From Modicisalibacter tunisiensis (GTDB taxonomy: Bacteria; Pseudomonadota; Gammaproteobacteria; Pseudomonadales; Halomonadaceae): a stretch of 64,000 bases of DNA. A model generated the notes under the pieces. That model did no database searches, had not been told where the DNA came from, and worked only from the letters and a program-made list of their open reading frames with translations. Below, in pieces: positions 19,994 to 28,301 of this stretch (position 1 is its first letter; each line of letters starts with the position of its first letter). The stretch spans positions 255,071-319,070 of the forward strand of contig NZ_JAGXFD010000001.1 of NCBI RefSeq assembly GCF_020148005.1. Reading direction: 5' to 3'. The position numbers were made by a program, and so were the translations under genes.

Positions 19994-20021
19994 AGCGGCC
20001 GACCCTTCGGGGTCGGCCGCT
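19994..20021. terminator. Hairpin terminator between tesB and alcohol dehydrogenase gene
   Basis: AGCGGCCGACCC and GGGTCGGCCGCT form a perfect 12-bp stem around a TTCG tetraloop. No T-run follows, but it sits between two convergent genes at the expected place. Confidence 0.7.
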
Positions 20022-20051
20022 GCATGTCATCGCCGGTCGGACGGTCGCGGT

Positions 20052-21113
20052 TCAGGCCGCGTCCTTCTTCAGCGAGGCCATGTCGATGACGAAGCGATAG
20101 CGCACGTCACCCGCCTTCATGCGCTCCCAGGCCTCGTTGATGTCCTGAATGTCGATCATCTCGACGTCGCAGGTGATGCCCTTCTCGGCGCAGAAGTCGA
20201 GCACTTCCTGGGTCTCGGGGATGCCGCCGATCAGCGAGCCGGCCAGCACGCGGCGCCGGAAGATCAGGTTGGCGCCCGCCACGCCGGGCTCGAGCGGCTG
20301 CATCTGGCCGACCAGGATGTGCGTGCCGTCGTAGGTCAGCGCCTGCAGGTAGGGGTTCAGGTCATGCTCGTTGGGCACGGTGTCGAGCATGAAGTCGAAG
20401 GTCTCGGCGACCGCCGCCATCTGCTCTTCGTCGGTGGAGACCACCACGTGGTCGGCGCCGTTGGATTTCGCCTCGGCCACCTTGCTCTCGGAGCGGGTGA
20501 AGATCGTCACCTCGGCACCCAGCGCCTTGGCCAGCTTGACCCCCATGTGGCCCAGGCCGCCCATACCGATCACCCCGACCTTGTCGCCCGGCTTGACGCC
20601 GTAGTGCTTGAGCGGCGAGTAGGTGGTGATGCCGGCGCACAGCAGCGGCGCGGCGGACTTCAGGTCGATGCCTTCCGGCATGCGCAGCACGAAGCGCTCG
20701 CTGACCACGACCTTGTCGGAATAGCCGCCCTGGGTCAGCGTGCCGTCGTGACGGTCCTCGCTGCCGTAGGTCATGGTGAAGCCTTCGGCGCAGTACTGCT
20801 CCAGGCCGTCGTCGCAGGCCTGGCAATGGCGGCAGGAGTCGACCATGCAGCCCACGCCGACCAGGTCGCCCTCCTTGTAGTGCTTGACGTCGCTGCCCAC
20901 GGCGGTCACGCGGCCGACGATCTCGTGGCCCGGCACCACCGGGTAGGCCGCCATGCCCCAGTCGTCGCGGGCGAAGTGCAGGTCGCTGTGGCAGACGCCG
21001 CAGTAGAGAATATCGATCGAGACGTCATCGGGACGCGGCTCGCGACGGTCGAAGGCATACGGCTCGAGCGCCGATTCGGCGGAATGGGCGGCATAACCCT
21101 TGGCATTGGCCAT
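20052..21113 (-). CDS. Zinc-dependent NAD(P) alcohol dehydrogenase / aldehyde reductase (YahK type)
   Basis: A medium-chain dehydrogenase of the cinnamyl-alcohol dehydrogenase group, which reduces aldehydes with NADPH. The ATG at 21113, with GGGAG ten bases ahead, gives 353 residues. Catalytic zinc ligands are in YCGVCHSDLH and PGHEIVG; structural zinc cysteines in CRHCQACDDGLEQYC; the Rossmann loop is GMGGLGHMG. It is divergent from an AraC-type regulator, a layout like yqhC-yqhD in E. coli that points to aldehyde-responsive control. The precise substrate is not predictable. Confidence 0.9.
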   Translation of the reverse strand: MANAKGYAAHSAESALEPYAFDRREPRPDDVSIDILYCGVCHSDLHFARDDWGMAAYPVVPGHEIVGRVTAVGSDVKHYKEGDLVGVGCMVDSCRHCQACDDGLEQYCAEGFTMTYGSEDRHDGTLTQGGYSDKVVVSERFVLRMPEGIDLKSAAPLLCAGITTYSPLKHYGVKPGDKVGVIGMGGLGHMGVKLAKALGAEVTIFTRSESKVAEAKSNGADHVVVSTDEEQMAAVAETFDFMLDTVPNEHDLNPYLQALTYDGTHILVGQMQPLEPGVAGANLIFRRRVLAGSLIGGIPETQEVLDFCAEKGITCDVEMIDIQDINEAWERMKAGDVRYRFVIDMASLKKDAA

Positions 21114-21341
21114 GAAGTCACTCCCTGTTGGATCATGAAACCCGCCGACCACGGCGGCCGGCATACGGGACGAATAACGCCGCACAGTGTGGTTCATGGC
21201 CCCGCCAACGGCCATGCCGAATTCTGTACGATTCATGCCCGATACTCCGCAGCCTCCCGGTCATATGCCGGAAAACGGCAGATTTTCTGCTCACGAGTAC
21301 GCTATCCTGAGGCCCTTGATCGCCAACCCACAGGCTCGTCG
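21114..21341. promoter_or_regulatory. Divergent control region of dehydrogenase and AraC regulator
   Basis: A 228-base gap between two divergent starts that must hold both promoters and the likely operator of the AraC-type protein. GC content drops near 21270-21300. No clear repeat was identified by eye. Confidence 0.4.
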
Positions 21342-22289
21342 ATGACCACGCTCACCGCCTCCCCCGACGCGTCGCCGGCCACCGCGACCCCGGCCCGGCT
21401 CCAGCACATGGCCGCACTGATCGCCCCGCTCGTCGACGGCGACGGCTTTTTGCCCACCGCCCTGCCGGGCGTGCAGCTGATCGCCTCGCACTGCGGCCAC
21501 GCGCGCACGCCGCTGATCTACGAGCCCAGCCTGATCATCATCGTTCAGGGCGGCAAGATCGGCTACCTGAACGAGCGCGTGATTCACTACGGCGCCGGCC
21601 ACTACCTGGTCCAGGCCCTGCCGCTGCCCTTCGAGTGCGAGACCCAGGCCAGCGACCGGGAGCCGCTGCTGGGCGTGTCGATCCGCCTGGATCGGCTGAT
21701 GCTCGGCGAGCTGGCCCGCCCCTGGCTCAGGGCCGGGCAGGAACGCCCCGCCGGTCCGCCGACGCCGATGGCGGCCGTGCCCCTGGAGGGGCGCATGGCG
21801 GAAAACGTCACCCGCCTGCTCGACTGCCTGCACGACCCGCTGCTCGCCGACACGCTCGGCGAGGCACGCCTGCGGGAAGTGGTCTTCGAGGCCCTGCGCG
21901 GCCCCCAGGGCGAGTCGCTGCTGCAGCTGCTGGCCACCTCCGGCCAATATGCACGCATCGGCGAGGCGCTGGACTTCCTGCACCGCCACTACGCCCAGCC
22001 GCTGACGGTGGACCGCCTCGCCGAGCAGGTCAGCATGAGCGCCTCGCACTTTCACCACCACTTCAAGCGCACCACCCATCTGGCGCCCATGCAGTATCTC
22101 AAGCGGCTGCGCCTGCTCAAGGCGCGCTCGCTGCTCGACCAGCAGGGCTGGCAGGTCGGGCGTACCGCGACTGCGGTGGGCTACCAGAGCCCCTCGCAGT
22201 TCAGTCGCGACTACAAGCGCTACTTCGGCCTCAGCCCCGGCGCGGAGCGCCGCCGCCCGCTCGACGCCGCCGGCGTCACAGGGCCATGA
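21342..22289 (+). CDS. AraC family transcriptional regulator (YqhC-like)
   Basis: A 315-residue regulator with an N-terminal AraC_N sensing domain (residues about 40-190, with LIYEPSLIIIVQGGK and GHYLVQALPLPFECE as in YqhC) and two C-terminal helix-turn-helix motifs (residues about 205-305; MSASHFHHHFK and GYQSPSQFSRDYKRYFG). The start ATG is at 21342. It faces the alcohol dehydrogenase gene and probably activates it in response to reactive aldehydes, by analogy with YqhC and yqhD. Its end overlaps the convergent TSUP gene by 14 bases. Confidence 0.9.
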   Translation: MTTLTASPDASPATATPARLQHMAALIAPLVDGDGFLPTALPGVQLIASHCGHARTPLIYEPSLIIIVQGGKIGYLNERVIHYGAGHYLVQALPLPFECETQASDREPLLGVSIRLDRLMLGELARPWLRAGQERPAGPPTPMAAVPLEGRMAENVTRLLDCLHDPLLADTLGEARLREVVFEALRGPQGESLLQLLATSGQYARIGEALDFLHRHYAQPLTVDRLAEQVSMSASHFHHHFKRTTHLAPMQYLKRLRLLKARSLLDQQGWQVGRTATAVGYQSPSQFSRDYKRYFGLSPGAERRRPLDAAGVTGP

Positions 22290-23010
22290 GCCCCTGGACC
22301 AGGTAGACCGCGCCCACGACCGTGACGATCCAGCGCGTCCAGTAGCGAAAGTGGGCATTGCTGAGCCGCCGCAGGACACCATTGCCCGCACGGGTACCGA
22401 GGAAGGCCACCGGCACGGCCAGCGCGATGGCCCCCCACTGACCGGCGCTCAACGCCAGGGCCGAACCGGCATAGAAGATGATCTTGATGGCATGGGCGAT
22501 CACCTGTACGGCCGCCTTGGTGGCGACGATCTGACGGCGATCCATCCCGGTGCGAATGAAGAACAGGTCGATGGTCGGCCCGGAGACGCCGGCGGCGATG
22601 GTCAGGCCCCCGGCGATCACCCCGCACGCCAGCGCATGACCGGGCCGCGAGGCATCGAAGTGGAACCAGCGCCGGGGGATCCACACCAGCACCGGCATCA
22701 CGCCGATCAACAGCGACACGATGGTGACATCCGGGTGATAGCCCAGCCAGGCCAGAGCCACGGCCGAGACGGCGCCGCCGGAGGCGATCAGGGCGACGAT
22801 GCGCGGCGCGATGTACTGGCGCGACAGCCAGGCCCGCGAGCCATTGGAGGCCAGCTGGATGACGCCATGCACGACGATCGCCACACTGGCCGGCAGCGCC
22901 AGCAGCAGGCACCCCAGCAGGATCAGGCCGCCGGCCATGCCGAAGATGCCTGACAGCGCCGAGGTCAGGAAGACGACGGCGAAGAACGCAACGGTCAGGG
23001 GAAGCGTCAC
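22276..23010 (-). CDS. TSUP (TauE/SafE) family sulfite/anion permease
   Basis: An integral membrane protein of 244 residues with about eight hydrophobic segments and the TSUP hallmark of two homologous halves (SGIFGMAGGLILLG near 20 and GVIAGGLTIAAGVSGPTIDLFFI near 140). Family members move sulfite, sulfoacetate or other sulfonates. The GTG at 23010 is chosen because GAGAGGAG lies nine bases ahead and the hydrophobic N-terminus begins at once; a longer frame upstream has no membrane or family signal. Substrate unknown. Confidence 0.8.
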   Translation of the reverse strand: MTLPLTVAFFAVVFLTSALSGIFGMAGGLILLGCLLLALPASVAIVVHGVIQLASNGSRAWLSRQYIAPRIVALIASGGAVSAVALAWLGYHPDVTIVSLLIGVMPVLVWIPRRWFHFDASRPGHALACGVIAGGLTIAAGVSGPTIDLFFIRTGMDRRQIVATKAAVQVIAHAIKIIFYAGSALALSAGQWGAIALAVPVAFLGTRAGNGVLRRLSNAHFRYWTRWIVTVVGAVYLVQGLMAL

Positions 23011-23162
23011 GGCGTCAGGCTCCTCTCGACAGGCGATGAACGACGATGCCACGTCGCCATCGGTATCGGCTAAAATAGCCATGTTACCATCGGCGGCCGG
23101 GGCTCGCAGCGCCCTGCCCCATGCTGGCGCGGTGCGTTGGCGCACCGCCCGTCGTGTCGAGG

Positions 23163-23168
23163 TATAAT
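23163..23168 (+). promoter_or_regulatory. Possible -10 box in the ArnT-like leader
   Basis: A perfect TATAAT at 23163-23168 lies 16 bases after a hairpin GGTGCG-TTGG-CGCACC (23131-23146). No good -35 is at the right spacing (TTGGCG would be 20 bases away). It may start an unusually long leader or a small RNA ahead of the ArnT-like gene. The rest of the 23011-23395 gap holds the CTTAAG-like box and no gene. Confidence 0.35.
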
Positions 23169-23327
23169 TCAACGCGCCGCGCTGACGGCTGCACCGCGTC
23201 ACGTGCATCACCAGGCAAGCAGGGCGGAATCGGGCGAACACACGCCGATTACGATGGCTGAGCGCGTATTCACGTGTGCCTTCCCGGCCCGATAATGATG
23301 CCCCCTGCGGGCCGGCCGAGGACAATC

Positions 23328-23344
23328 GCTAAGCTGTCGTTAAG
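23328..23344 (+). promoter_or_regulatory. PmrA/QseB-like direct-repeat box upstream of ArnT-like gene
   Basis: GCTAAG-CTGTC-GTTAAG: two CTTAAG-like half-sites with a five-base spacer, 52 bases before the start codon. The layout matches the known PmrA box (YTTAAK-N5-YTTAAK) with one mismatch in the first position of each half and one in the third of the left half. Confidence 0.5.
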
Positions 23345-23395
23345 AATTCGCGCCCACCCTGTCGCCACCCTCATCACGCCATCGCTGGAACTTCG

Positions 23396-24985
23396 ATGCT
23401 TCGATCCCTATCCACTCGCCTGTCGTCATGGCCCCGGATCCACACCTGGCAATCGGGCCTGTTGCTGACCCTGATCACCGCCGTCGCGGTCGCCGTGATC
23501 CGGGTCACCCAACTGCCGTTGATGCCCATCGACGAGACACGCTATCTCTCGGTGGCCTGGGAGATGTGGCAGCACCACAGTTTCCTCGTCCCGCTGCTCA
23601 ACGGCGAGACCTACGCCCACAAACCGCCGCTGCTGTTCTGGGTGATTCAGGCCGGCTGGGCGCTGTTCGGCACCAGCGATGTGGTGGCGCGCCTGGCGGT
23701 GCCGACCGTGGGCCTGCTGGCCTTCCCGCTGCTGGCGGCCATCCAGCGCGAGTGGCCCGCGCCCCAGGCGCCGGGCATGCGCTGGGCGCCGCCGGTGCTG
23801 CTGGCCATGACCATGTGGTTCGTCTACATGGCCCTGAGCATGTTCGACATCCTGCTGACCACCTGCTTCCTGATCGCGGTGCTGGGCTGGGTGCGCTACG
23901 TGCACCGCGACGATCGGCGCTGGGTCTGGCTGGCCGGCTTCGGCCTGGGCCTGGCACTGCTCGCCAAGGGACCGGTGATCCTGATCTACTGGCTGCCGCT
24001 GACCCTGAGCATGCGCTTCTGGCGCCCCGAGGGCGTGACGATCGGCGCTCGCCACTACTGGGCGATCCTGCCGGCCACCCTGCTCGGTGCCGCCGTGGTG
24101 CTCGCCTGGGCCATCCCCGCGGCGATCGATGGCGGCCCCGCCTACGCCGAGGCGATCTTCTGGGGCCAGTCCGCGGGACGCGTGGCCAACGCCTTCGACC
24201 ACGCCCGTCCCTGGTACTGGTACCTGCCGCTGCTGCCGCTTCTGACCCTGCCGTGGCCGACCGTCTGGCTGTGGCGGCGTCCGCTGGCCACCGGCTCGCT
24301 CGAGCGCTTCGCCCTGTGGGGCTGCCTGCCGCCGCTGGCGATCCTGAGCCTGGTCAGCGGCAAGCAGATCCACTACCTGATGCCGGCCCTGCCCTTCCTG
24401 GCGATCTGGGTGGCCGGTCAGATCGAGCGCCATCCGCCCCGTCGCACCTGGCTCTACCGTATCCTGCTGCTGGTGCTCGCCGGCCTGATGCTCGCCCTGC
24501 CCGAGATCGCCCAGCGCTTCTATCCGCTAGCCCCCCTGTCCAATGCCACGCGTCTTCTGGCGCTGGTGCCGCTGGCGTTCATCGCCTGGCTGAGCCTGCA
24601 CCCCCGGCGCGTGGTCATGACGCTGGCCTGGCCGCTGAGCCTGCTGGCCCTGCTGGTGGGGTTGTCGCCGGCGCTGACCCGCTACTACGACGTCACGCCG
24701 ATCGCCCGCGAGATCGGCCATCAGCAACAGCAGGGCGTGCCGGTCGCCTATATCGGCGACTATGCCGACCAGTTCCGCTTCCTCGGCCGCCTCACCCACG
24801 ACATGGCCGTGATCGACTCCGACGAGGTCGCCGCCTGGAGTGCCGACCACCCGCAGGGCGCGCTGATCGAGGTGCTCGACGAGGTCTCGCCCGCCCAGCG
24901 TGACGCGGCGCTGTTCACCCAGCCCTACCGCGGCAGCGTCCTGGTGCTGATGCCCACCGCCCGCTACGGCCTGCTCGACCGCTGA
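23396..24985 (+). CDS. ArnT-like lipid-linked glycosyltransferase (GT83/GT39 family)
   Basis: A 529-residue polytopic membrane protein with about 12 hydrophobic segments. The first periplasmic loop has PIDETRYLSVAWEM, containing the acidic catalytic motif of ArnT/PMT-type GT-C transferases, then TYAHKPPLLFWV as in ArnT. ArnT adds aminoarabinose to lipid A; other members add hexoses. No other arn genes are nearby, so the donor is not known. The C-terminal 110 residues form a soluble domain. A PmrA-like box upstream fits an envelope-modification role. Confidence 0.82.
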   Translation: MLRSLSTRLSSWPRIHTWQSGLLLTLITAVAVAVIRVTQLPLMPIDETRYLSVAWEMWQHHSFLVPLLNGETYAHKPPLLFWVIQAGWALFGTSDVVARLAVPTVGLLAFPLLAAIQREWPAPQAPGMRWAPPVLLAMTMWFVYMALSMFDILLTTCFLIAVLGWVRYVHRDDRRWVWLAGFGLGLALLAKGPVILIYWLPLTLSMRFWRPEGVTIGARHYWAILPATLLGAAVVLAWAIPAAIDGGPAYAEAIFWGQSAGRVANAFDHARPWYWYLPLLPLLTLPWPTVWLWRRPLATGSLERFALWGCLPPLAILSLVSGKQIHYLMPALPFLAIWVAGQIERHPPRRTWLYRILLLVLAGLMLALPEIAQRFYPLAPLSNATRLLALVPLAFIAWLSLHPRRVVMTLAWPLSLLALLVGLSPALTRYYDVTPIAREIGHQQQQGVPVAYIGDYADQFRFLGRLTHDMAVIDSDEVAAWSADHPQGALIEVLDEVSPAQRDAALFTQPYRGSVLVLMPTARYGLLDR

Positions 24986-25012
24986 GCCACCCCCTCCGCC
25001 CCCGAACACGAA

Positions 25013-25036
25013 AGGGCCCGGCATCCGCCGGGCCCT
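25013..25036. terminator. Bidirectional hairpin terminator
   Basis: AGGGCCCGGC-ATCC-GCCGGGCCCT forms a perfect 10-bp stem between the convergent ArnT-like and cytochrome b561 genes; it has TTT on the minus-strand side. Confidence 0.75.
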
Positions 25037-25075
25037 GTCGTCAGGCACAACTCGCGATTCGTTCACCGGGCAGCG

Positions 25076-25624
25076 TCAGGCGATATCATCCGGCCCCGGC
25101 GCCCGCTTGTGGCCGGTCACCATCGAGCGCGCCAGGTTCTCGCGATGCTGCCAGCTCGAGGCGATCACCCCGGCCACGTGCAGGCCGACCAGTGCCAGCA
25201 GGGCGTTGCCCAGGAACTGGTGAGTCTCCTGCACCCAGGCCACGCCCCAGAAGGCGTCGGTGGTCTGCAGCCAGCCGGTGAGCGCCTGCGCGGCCAGCCC
25301 CGCCAGCAGCACGGCGATCATCAGCCCCCCGGCCGGATTGTGACCGAGGTAGCGCGGTTCCCGGCGGCGTGCCATCGCCTTCAGATGACCCAGCGCCGCA
25401 CCCGGCGAGGCGATGAAGTGGCGGAACCGCACGTGGTGCGGCCCCACCAGACCCCACAGCAACCGCCAGGCGATCAGGGCGGCGACGCTGTAGCCCGCCC
25501 ACTCGTGGACCGTCTGCCAGACGCCCGACGTCAGCCAGGCGGTGGCGAAGGCGGTCACCAGACTCCAGTGAAAGAGGCGCGTCCACAGGTCCCAGACCTT
25601 GATGGTGGCAGTCTCGTGGGTCAT
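25076..25624 (-). CDS. Cytochrome b561-type membrane protein
   Basis: A 182-residue di-heme membrane cytochrome of the b561/Ni-hydrogenase cytochrome b family. Four hydrophobic segments carry the histidines expected for heme ligation: RLFHWSL near residue 19, VHEWAGY near 40, ETHQFLGN near 135 and LVGLHVAG near 150. Such proteins pass electrons between quinol and periplasmic partners. It starts three bases after the PepSY gene, whose end supplies its ribosome site (GAGGAC), so the pair form an operon. Confidence 0.88.
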   Translation of the reverse strand: MTHETATIKVWDLWTRLFHWSLVTAFATAWLTSGVWQTVHEWAGYSVAALIAWRLLWGLVGPHHVRFRHFIASPGAALGHLKAMARRREPRYLGHNPAGGLMIAVLLAGLAAQALTGWLQTTDAFWGVAWVQETHQFLGNALLALVGLHVAGVIASSWQHRENLARSMVTGHKRAPGPDDIA

Positions 25625-25627
25625 GGA

Positions 25628-25897
25628 TCAGTCGTCCTCGCCCCCGACCGGGGCCAGCGTCCTGGGATTGAAGTAGACTTCACGGCGATGGCCGTCGGCA
25701 TCCAGCGCGTAGACCTCGTAGCAGCCCTCTTCCTGCTTGACTCGCTTGATGTCCCAGCCCTTCGCCGAGAGCTGCTGTTCCAGAGCGCTCTGGGGCTGCC
25801 ACTGGTCCTTGGGCACCTGGCAGCGATCGCCGGCCAGGGCGCTGCCGGCCAGGGTCAGGGCGGCGAGGGCGGTTGCCGTCAGCACGGTCGTCTTCAT
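25628..25897 (-). CDS. PepSY-domain periplasmic protein
   Basis: An 89-residue exported protein with a signal peptide cleaved after about SALA-22 and one PepSY-type domain (LSAKGWDIKRVKQEEGCYEVYALDADG split over two strands). Two cysteines, Cys26 and Cys59, could form a disulfide. PepSY proteins bound to cytochrome b561 genes are common and are often controlled by two-component systems. AGGAGA precedes the start. A CTTAAG-type box lies 78 bases upstream. Confidence 0.85.
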   Translation of the reverse strand: MKTTVLTATALAALTLAGSALAGDRCQVPKDQWQPQSALEQQLSAKGWDIKRVKQEEGCYEVYALDADGHRREVYFNPRTLAPVGGEDD

Positions 25898-25963
25898 GGA
25901 AATCTCCTCTCAGGGTGTTATTGGTGTCACGCGCGGTGACCGTGCCCACGCTAGAGCCCCAAG

Positions 25964-25980
25964 CTGAACGATGGCTTAAG
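25964..25980 (-). promoter_or_regulatory. PmrA/QseB-like box upstream of the PepSY-cytochrome operon
   Basis: CTGAAC-GATGG-CTTAAG: one perfect CTTAAG half-site and one degenerate half-site with a five-base spacer, 67-83 bases upstream of the PepSY start. One of four such boxes in the window. Confidence 0.45.
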
Positions 25981-26049
25981 AGGAGAATGACGAAGCGATG
26001 ACGGCGCGCGGTGCGGCCTGGCCGGGCCTGGCCTGGCCGAACCCGGGCA

Positions 26050-26760
26050 TCACACCACCAGCACGTTGCCCAGCATACCGATCATGAAGCCCATCACCGC
26101 GCCCAGCGGCGGGGTCCAGTGATTGCGCATCCGCGACTGCGGTGCGATGTCCTGAAAGACCAGATAGAGGATCCCGCCCCCGGCGAAGGCCATGATCGCG
26201 GCGGTCAGTGCCGGCCGATCCTCCAGGAACAGGTAGCCCAGTCCTGCCGCCAGCGGCCCCAGCACGCTCACCGCCAGCAGCACCAGCAGGATCCGGCGGG
26301 AGGACAGCCCCAGGTGGCGCATGTCGCGAAAGGCGTTGAAGCCTTCCGGCAGGTTCTGCAGACCGATGAAGGCCGCCAGCAGCGTTCCCAGGCGCCGATC
26401 GTGCCCGAACACCGCGCCCAGCGAGATCGCCTCGGGCACGAAGTCCATCAGCAGCGCCATGAACTGCGCCCAGTTGCCGCCGCGTCGCTCGAGGTAGGCA
26501 TCGATCACGCAGAACAGCCCGCCCCCGACCAGAAAGGCCACCGCCAGGCCGGCCGGCGGCAGCACCTCCATGCCCTCGGGAATCAGCGCGAAGGCCACCG
26601 CCGCCACCAGGATGCCGCCCCCGAAGGCCACGATGCCGTGCATCAGCTCCTGCTGGGTCGCCGTCCGGGCCCGGCCGCTGAATCGTGCGCCCAGCCCGCC
26701 GGCGAAGGCGCACAGCCCGGACAGCCAGGCGATGGTGACGATGGTGGCAAGGATATCCAT
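26050..26760 (-). CDS. ZIP family-like membrane protein with altered metal ligands
   Basis: A 236-residue membrane protein with about eight hydrophobic segments and the overall pattern of ZIP/ZupT zinc permeases. The ATG at 26760 follows GGAGGGA. The core metal motif HNxPEG reads QNLPEG; the TM5 motif GEPxGA reads LGPLAA and lacks its Glu; the TM6 glutamate motif FEELxPE reads FQDIAPQ. Three usual ligands are therefore replaced. It may carry a different substrate or act as a sensor or scaffold. No metal regulator is adjacent. Confidence 0.75.
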   Translation of the reverse strand: MDILATIVTIAWLSGLCAFAGGLGARFSGRARTATQQELMHGIVAFGGGILVAAVAFALIPEGMEVLPPAGLAVAFLVGGGLFCVIDAYLERRGGNWAQFMALLMDFVPEAISLGAVFGHDRRLGTLLAAFIGLQNLPEGFNAFRDMRHLGLSSRRILLVLLAVSVLGPLAAGLGYLFLEDRPALTAAIMAFAGGGILYLVFQDIAPQSRMRNHWTPPLGAVMGFMIGMLGNVLVV

Positions 26761-26925
26761 GACGCGTGCCGCTCCCTCCGGTTCGAGACGAGGCCCGAGT
26801 ATGCCACGACCCCGCCGCACACGACGCCCTCGCTGGCCGCGGCGCGACTTATCCGTTAAGCTGCAGGCCCGCTGCCCCGCCGGCACCTTCGCGCCGGCCC
26901 CATCCTGCAGCCACCGAGAGATTCC

Positions 26926-28230
26926 ATGAGCTTTGCTTCCCTGGGGCTGTCCGCCCCGCTGCTGAAGGCCGTGGCCGAACAGGGCTACGACACCCCCTCG
27001 CCGATTCAGGCCAAGGCGATTCCCGCCGTACTGGAAGGCCGCGACGTGATGGCCGCCGCCCAGACCGGCACCGGCAAGACCGCCGGCTTTACCCTGCCGC
27101 TGCTCGAGCGGCTCAAGGAGGGCCAGCGCGCCCGTCCACGCCAGGTCCGTGCCCTGGTGCTCACCCCGACCCGCGAGCTGGCCGCCCAGGTCGGCGAGAG
27201 CGTGGCCACCTACGGCAAGCACCTGCCGCTGACCAGCACCGTGGTCTTCGGCGGGGTCAAGATCAATCCGCAGATCGCCGCGCTCAAGCGCGGTGTCGAC
27301 GTGCTGGTCGCCACACCCGGCCGCCTGCTCGACCTGCACGGCCAGCAGGCCGTGAACTTCGACGCCCTCGAGGTACTGATCCTCGATGAAGCCGACCGCA
27401 TGCTCGACATGGGCTTCATCCACGACATCCGCCGGATCCTCAAGGTGCTGCCGGCCCGGCGCCAGACGCTGATGTTCTCGGCCACCTTCTCCGACGAGAT
27501 CCGCCGCCTCGCCAAGGGCCTGGTCGACGAGCCGGTGGAGGTCGACGTCGCGCCGCGCAACACCACCGCGGCCACGGTGAACCAGTGGGTCTGCCCGGTG
27601 GACAAGCCGCGCAAGCCGGCGCTGCTCAGCCACCTGATCCACAGCGAGGGCTGGGAGCAGGTGCTGGTGTTCACCCGCACCAAGCACGGCGCCAACAAGC
27701 TGACTCGCCAGCTCGAGGCCGACGGCATCGAGGCCGCGGCGATTCACGGCAACAAGAGCCAGAGTGCCCGCACCAAGGCGCTCGGCGGCTTCAAGTCCGG
27801 CGAGATCCGCGTGCTGGTGGCCACCGACATCGCCGCCCGCGGGCTGGATATCGACCAGCTGCCGCAGGTGGTCAACTTCGAGCTGCCCAACGTCGCCGAG
27901 GACTACGTCCACCGCATCGGCCGCACCGGGCGGGCCGGCGCCAGCGGGCAGGCGGTATCGCTGGTATGCAAGGAAGAAGGCAAGGAACTCGCCGGCATCG
28001 AGCGGCTGATCAAGCGCAACCTGCCGCGCCACCCGGTCAGCGGCTTCGAGCCGGGCCAGGCCGTCGACACCCCCGACGCCGACCGCAAGCCCGCCACACG
28101 CCGGAGCCCGCCCCGGCCCGGCCCCGGCACTGCCTCACGCCCCGAGGAGGACAACCGCCAGCGGCCGCGCCGGCGGCGCCGCGGCGGTCGCAACCGGCGG
28201 CGCGGCAATGGGGCCACGGCCGGCGAATAG
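26926..28230 (+). CDS. rhlE: DEAD-box RNA helicase, RhlE type
   Basis: An ATP-dependent RNA helicase of 434 residues for ribosome assembly or RNA decay. Q motif at the start (FASLGLS...YDTPSPIQ), Walker A AQTGTGKT at 45-52, [12 protein letters not shown] at 154-157, SAT, and [10 protein letters not shown] as motif VI. The C-terminal 70 residues are basic and arginine-rich, ending in [12 protein letters not shown], as in RhlE. Followed by a perfect hairpin. Confidence 0.92.
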   Translation: MSFASLGLSAPLLKAVAEQGYDTPSPIQAKAIPAVLEGRDVMAAAQTGTGKTAGFTLPLLERLKEGQRARPRQVRALVLTPTRELAAQVGESVATYGKHLPLTSTVVFGGVKINPQIAALKRGVDVLVATPGRLLDLHGQQAVNFDALEVLILDEADRMLDMGFIHDIRRILKVLPARRQTLMFSATFSDEIRRLAKGLVDEPVEVDVAPRNTTAATVNQWVCPVDKPRKPALLSHLIHSEGWEQVLVFTRTKHGANKLTRQLEADGIEAAAIHGNKSQSARTKALGGFKSGEIRVLVATDIAARGLDIDQLPQVVNFELPNVAEDYVHRIGRTGRAGASGQAVSLVCKEEGKELAGIERLIKRNLPRHPVSGFEPGQAVDTPDADRKPATRRSPPRPGPGTASRPEEDNRQRPRRRRRGGRNRRRGNGATAGE

Positions 28231-28254
28231 GCCGTAACCCCAGCTGACGCCGAA

Positions 28255-28289
28255 GGCACGACGGCGGGCCATGGGCCCGCCGTCGTGCC
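28255..28289. terminator. Long hairpin terminator between rhlE and gntR-type gene
   Basis: GGCACGACGGCGGGCC at 28255-28270 pairs perfectly over 16 bp with 28274-28289, with only three bases in the loop. No T-run follows. It lies between convergent genes. Confidence 0.65.
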
Positions 28290-28301
28290 GATGGGCCTCG
28301 T

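Noticed and set aside
26850..26870. CTTAT..GTTAAG upstream of rhlE as a fifth PmrA-like box
   Set aside because: The half-sites are not at the eleven-base period seen in the other four.
26050..28032. 660-codon minus-strand frame spanning the rhlE region and the ZIP-like gene
   Set aside because: Only the last 236 codons (from 26760) code for a membrane protein; the rest is antisense to rhlE.
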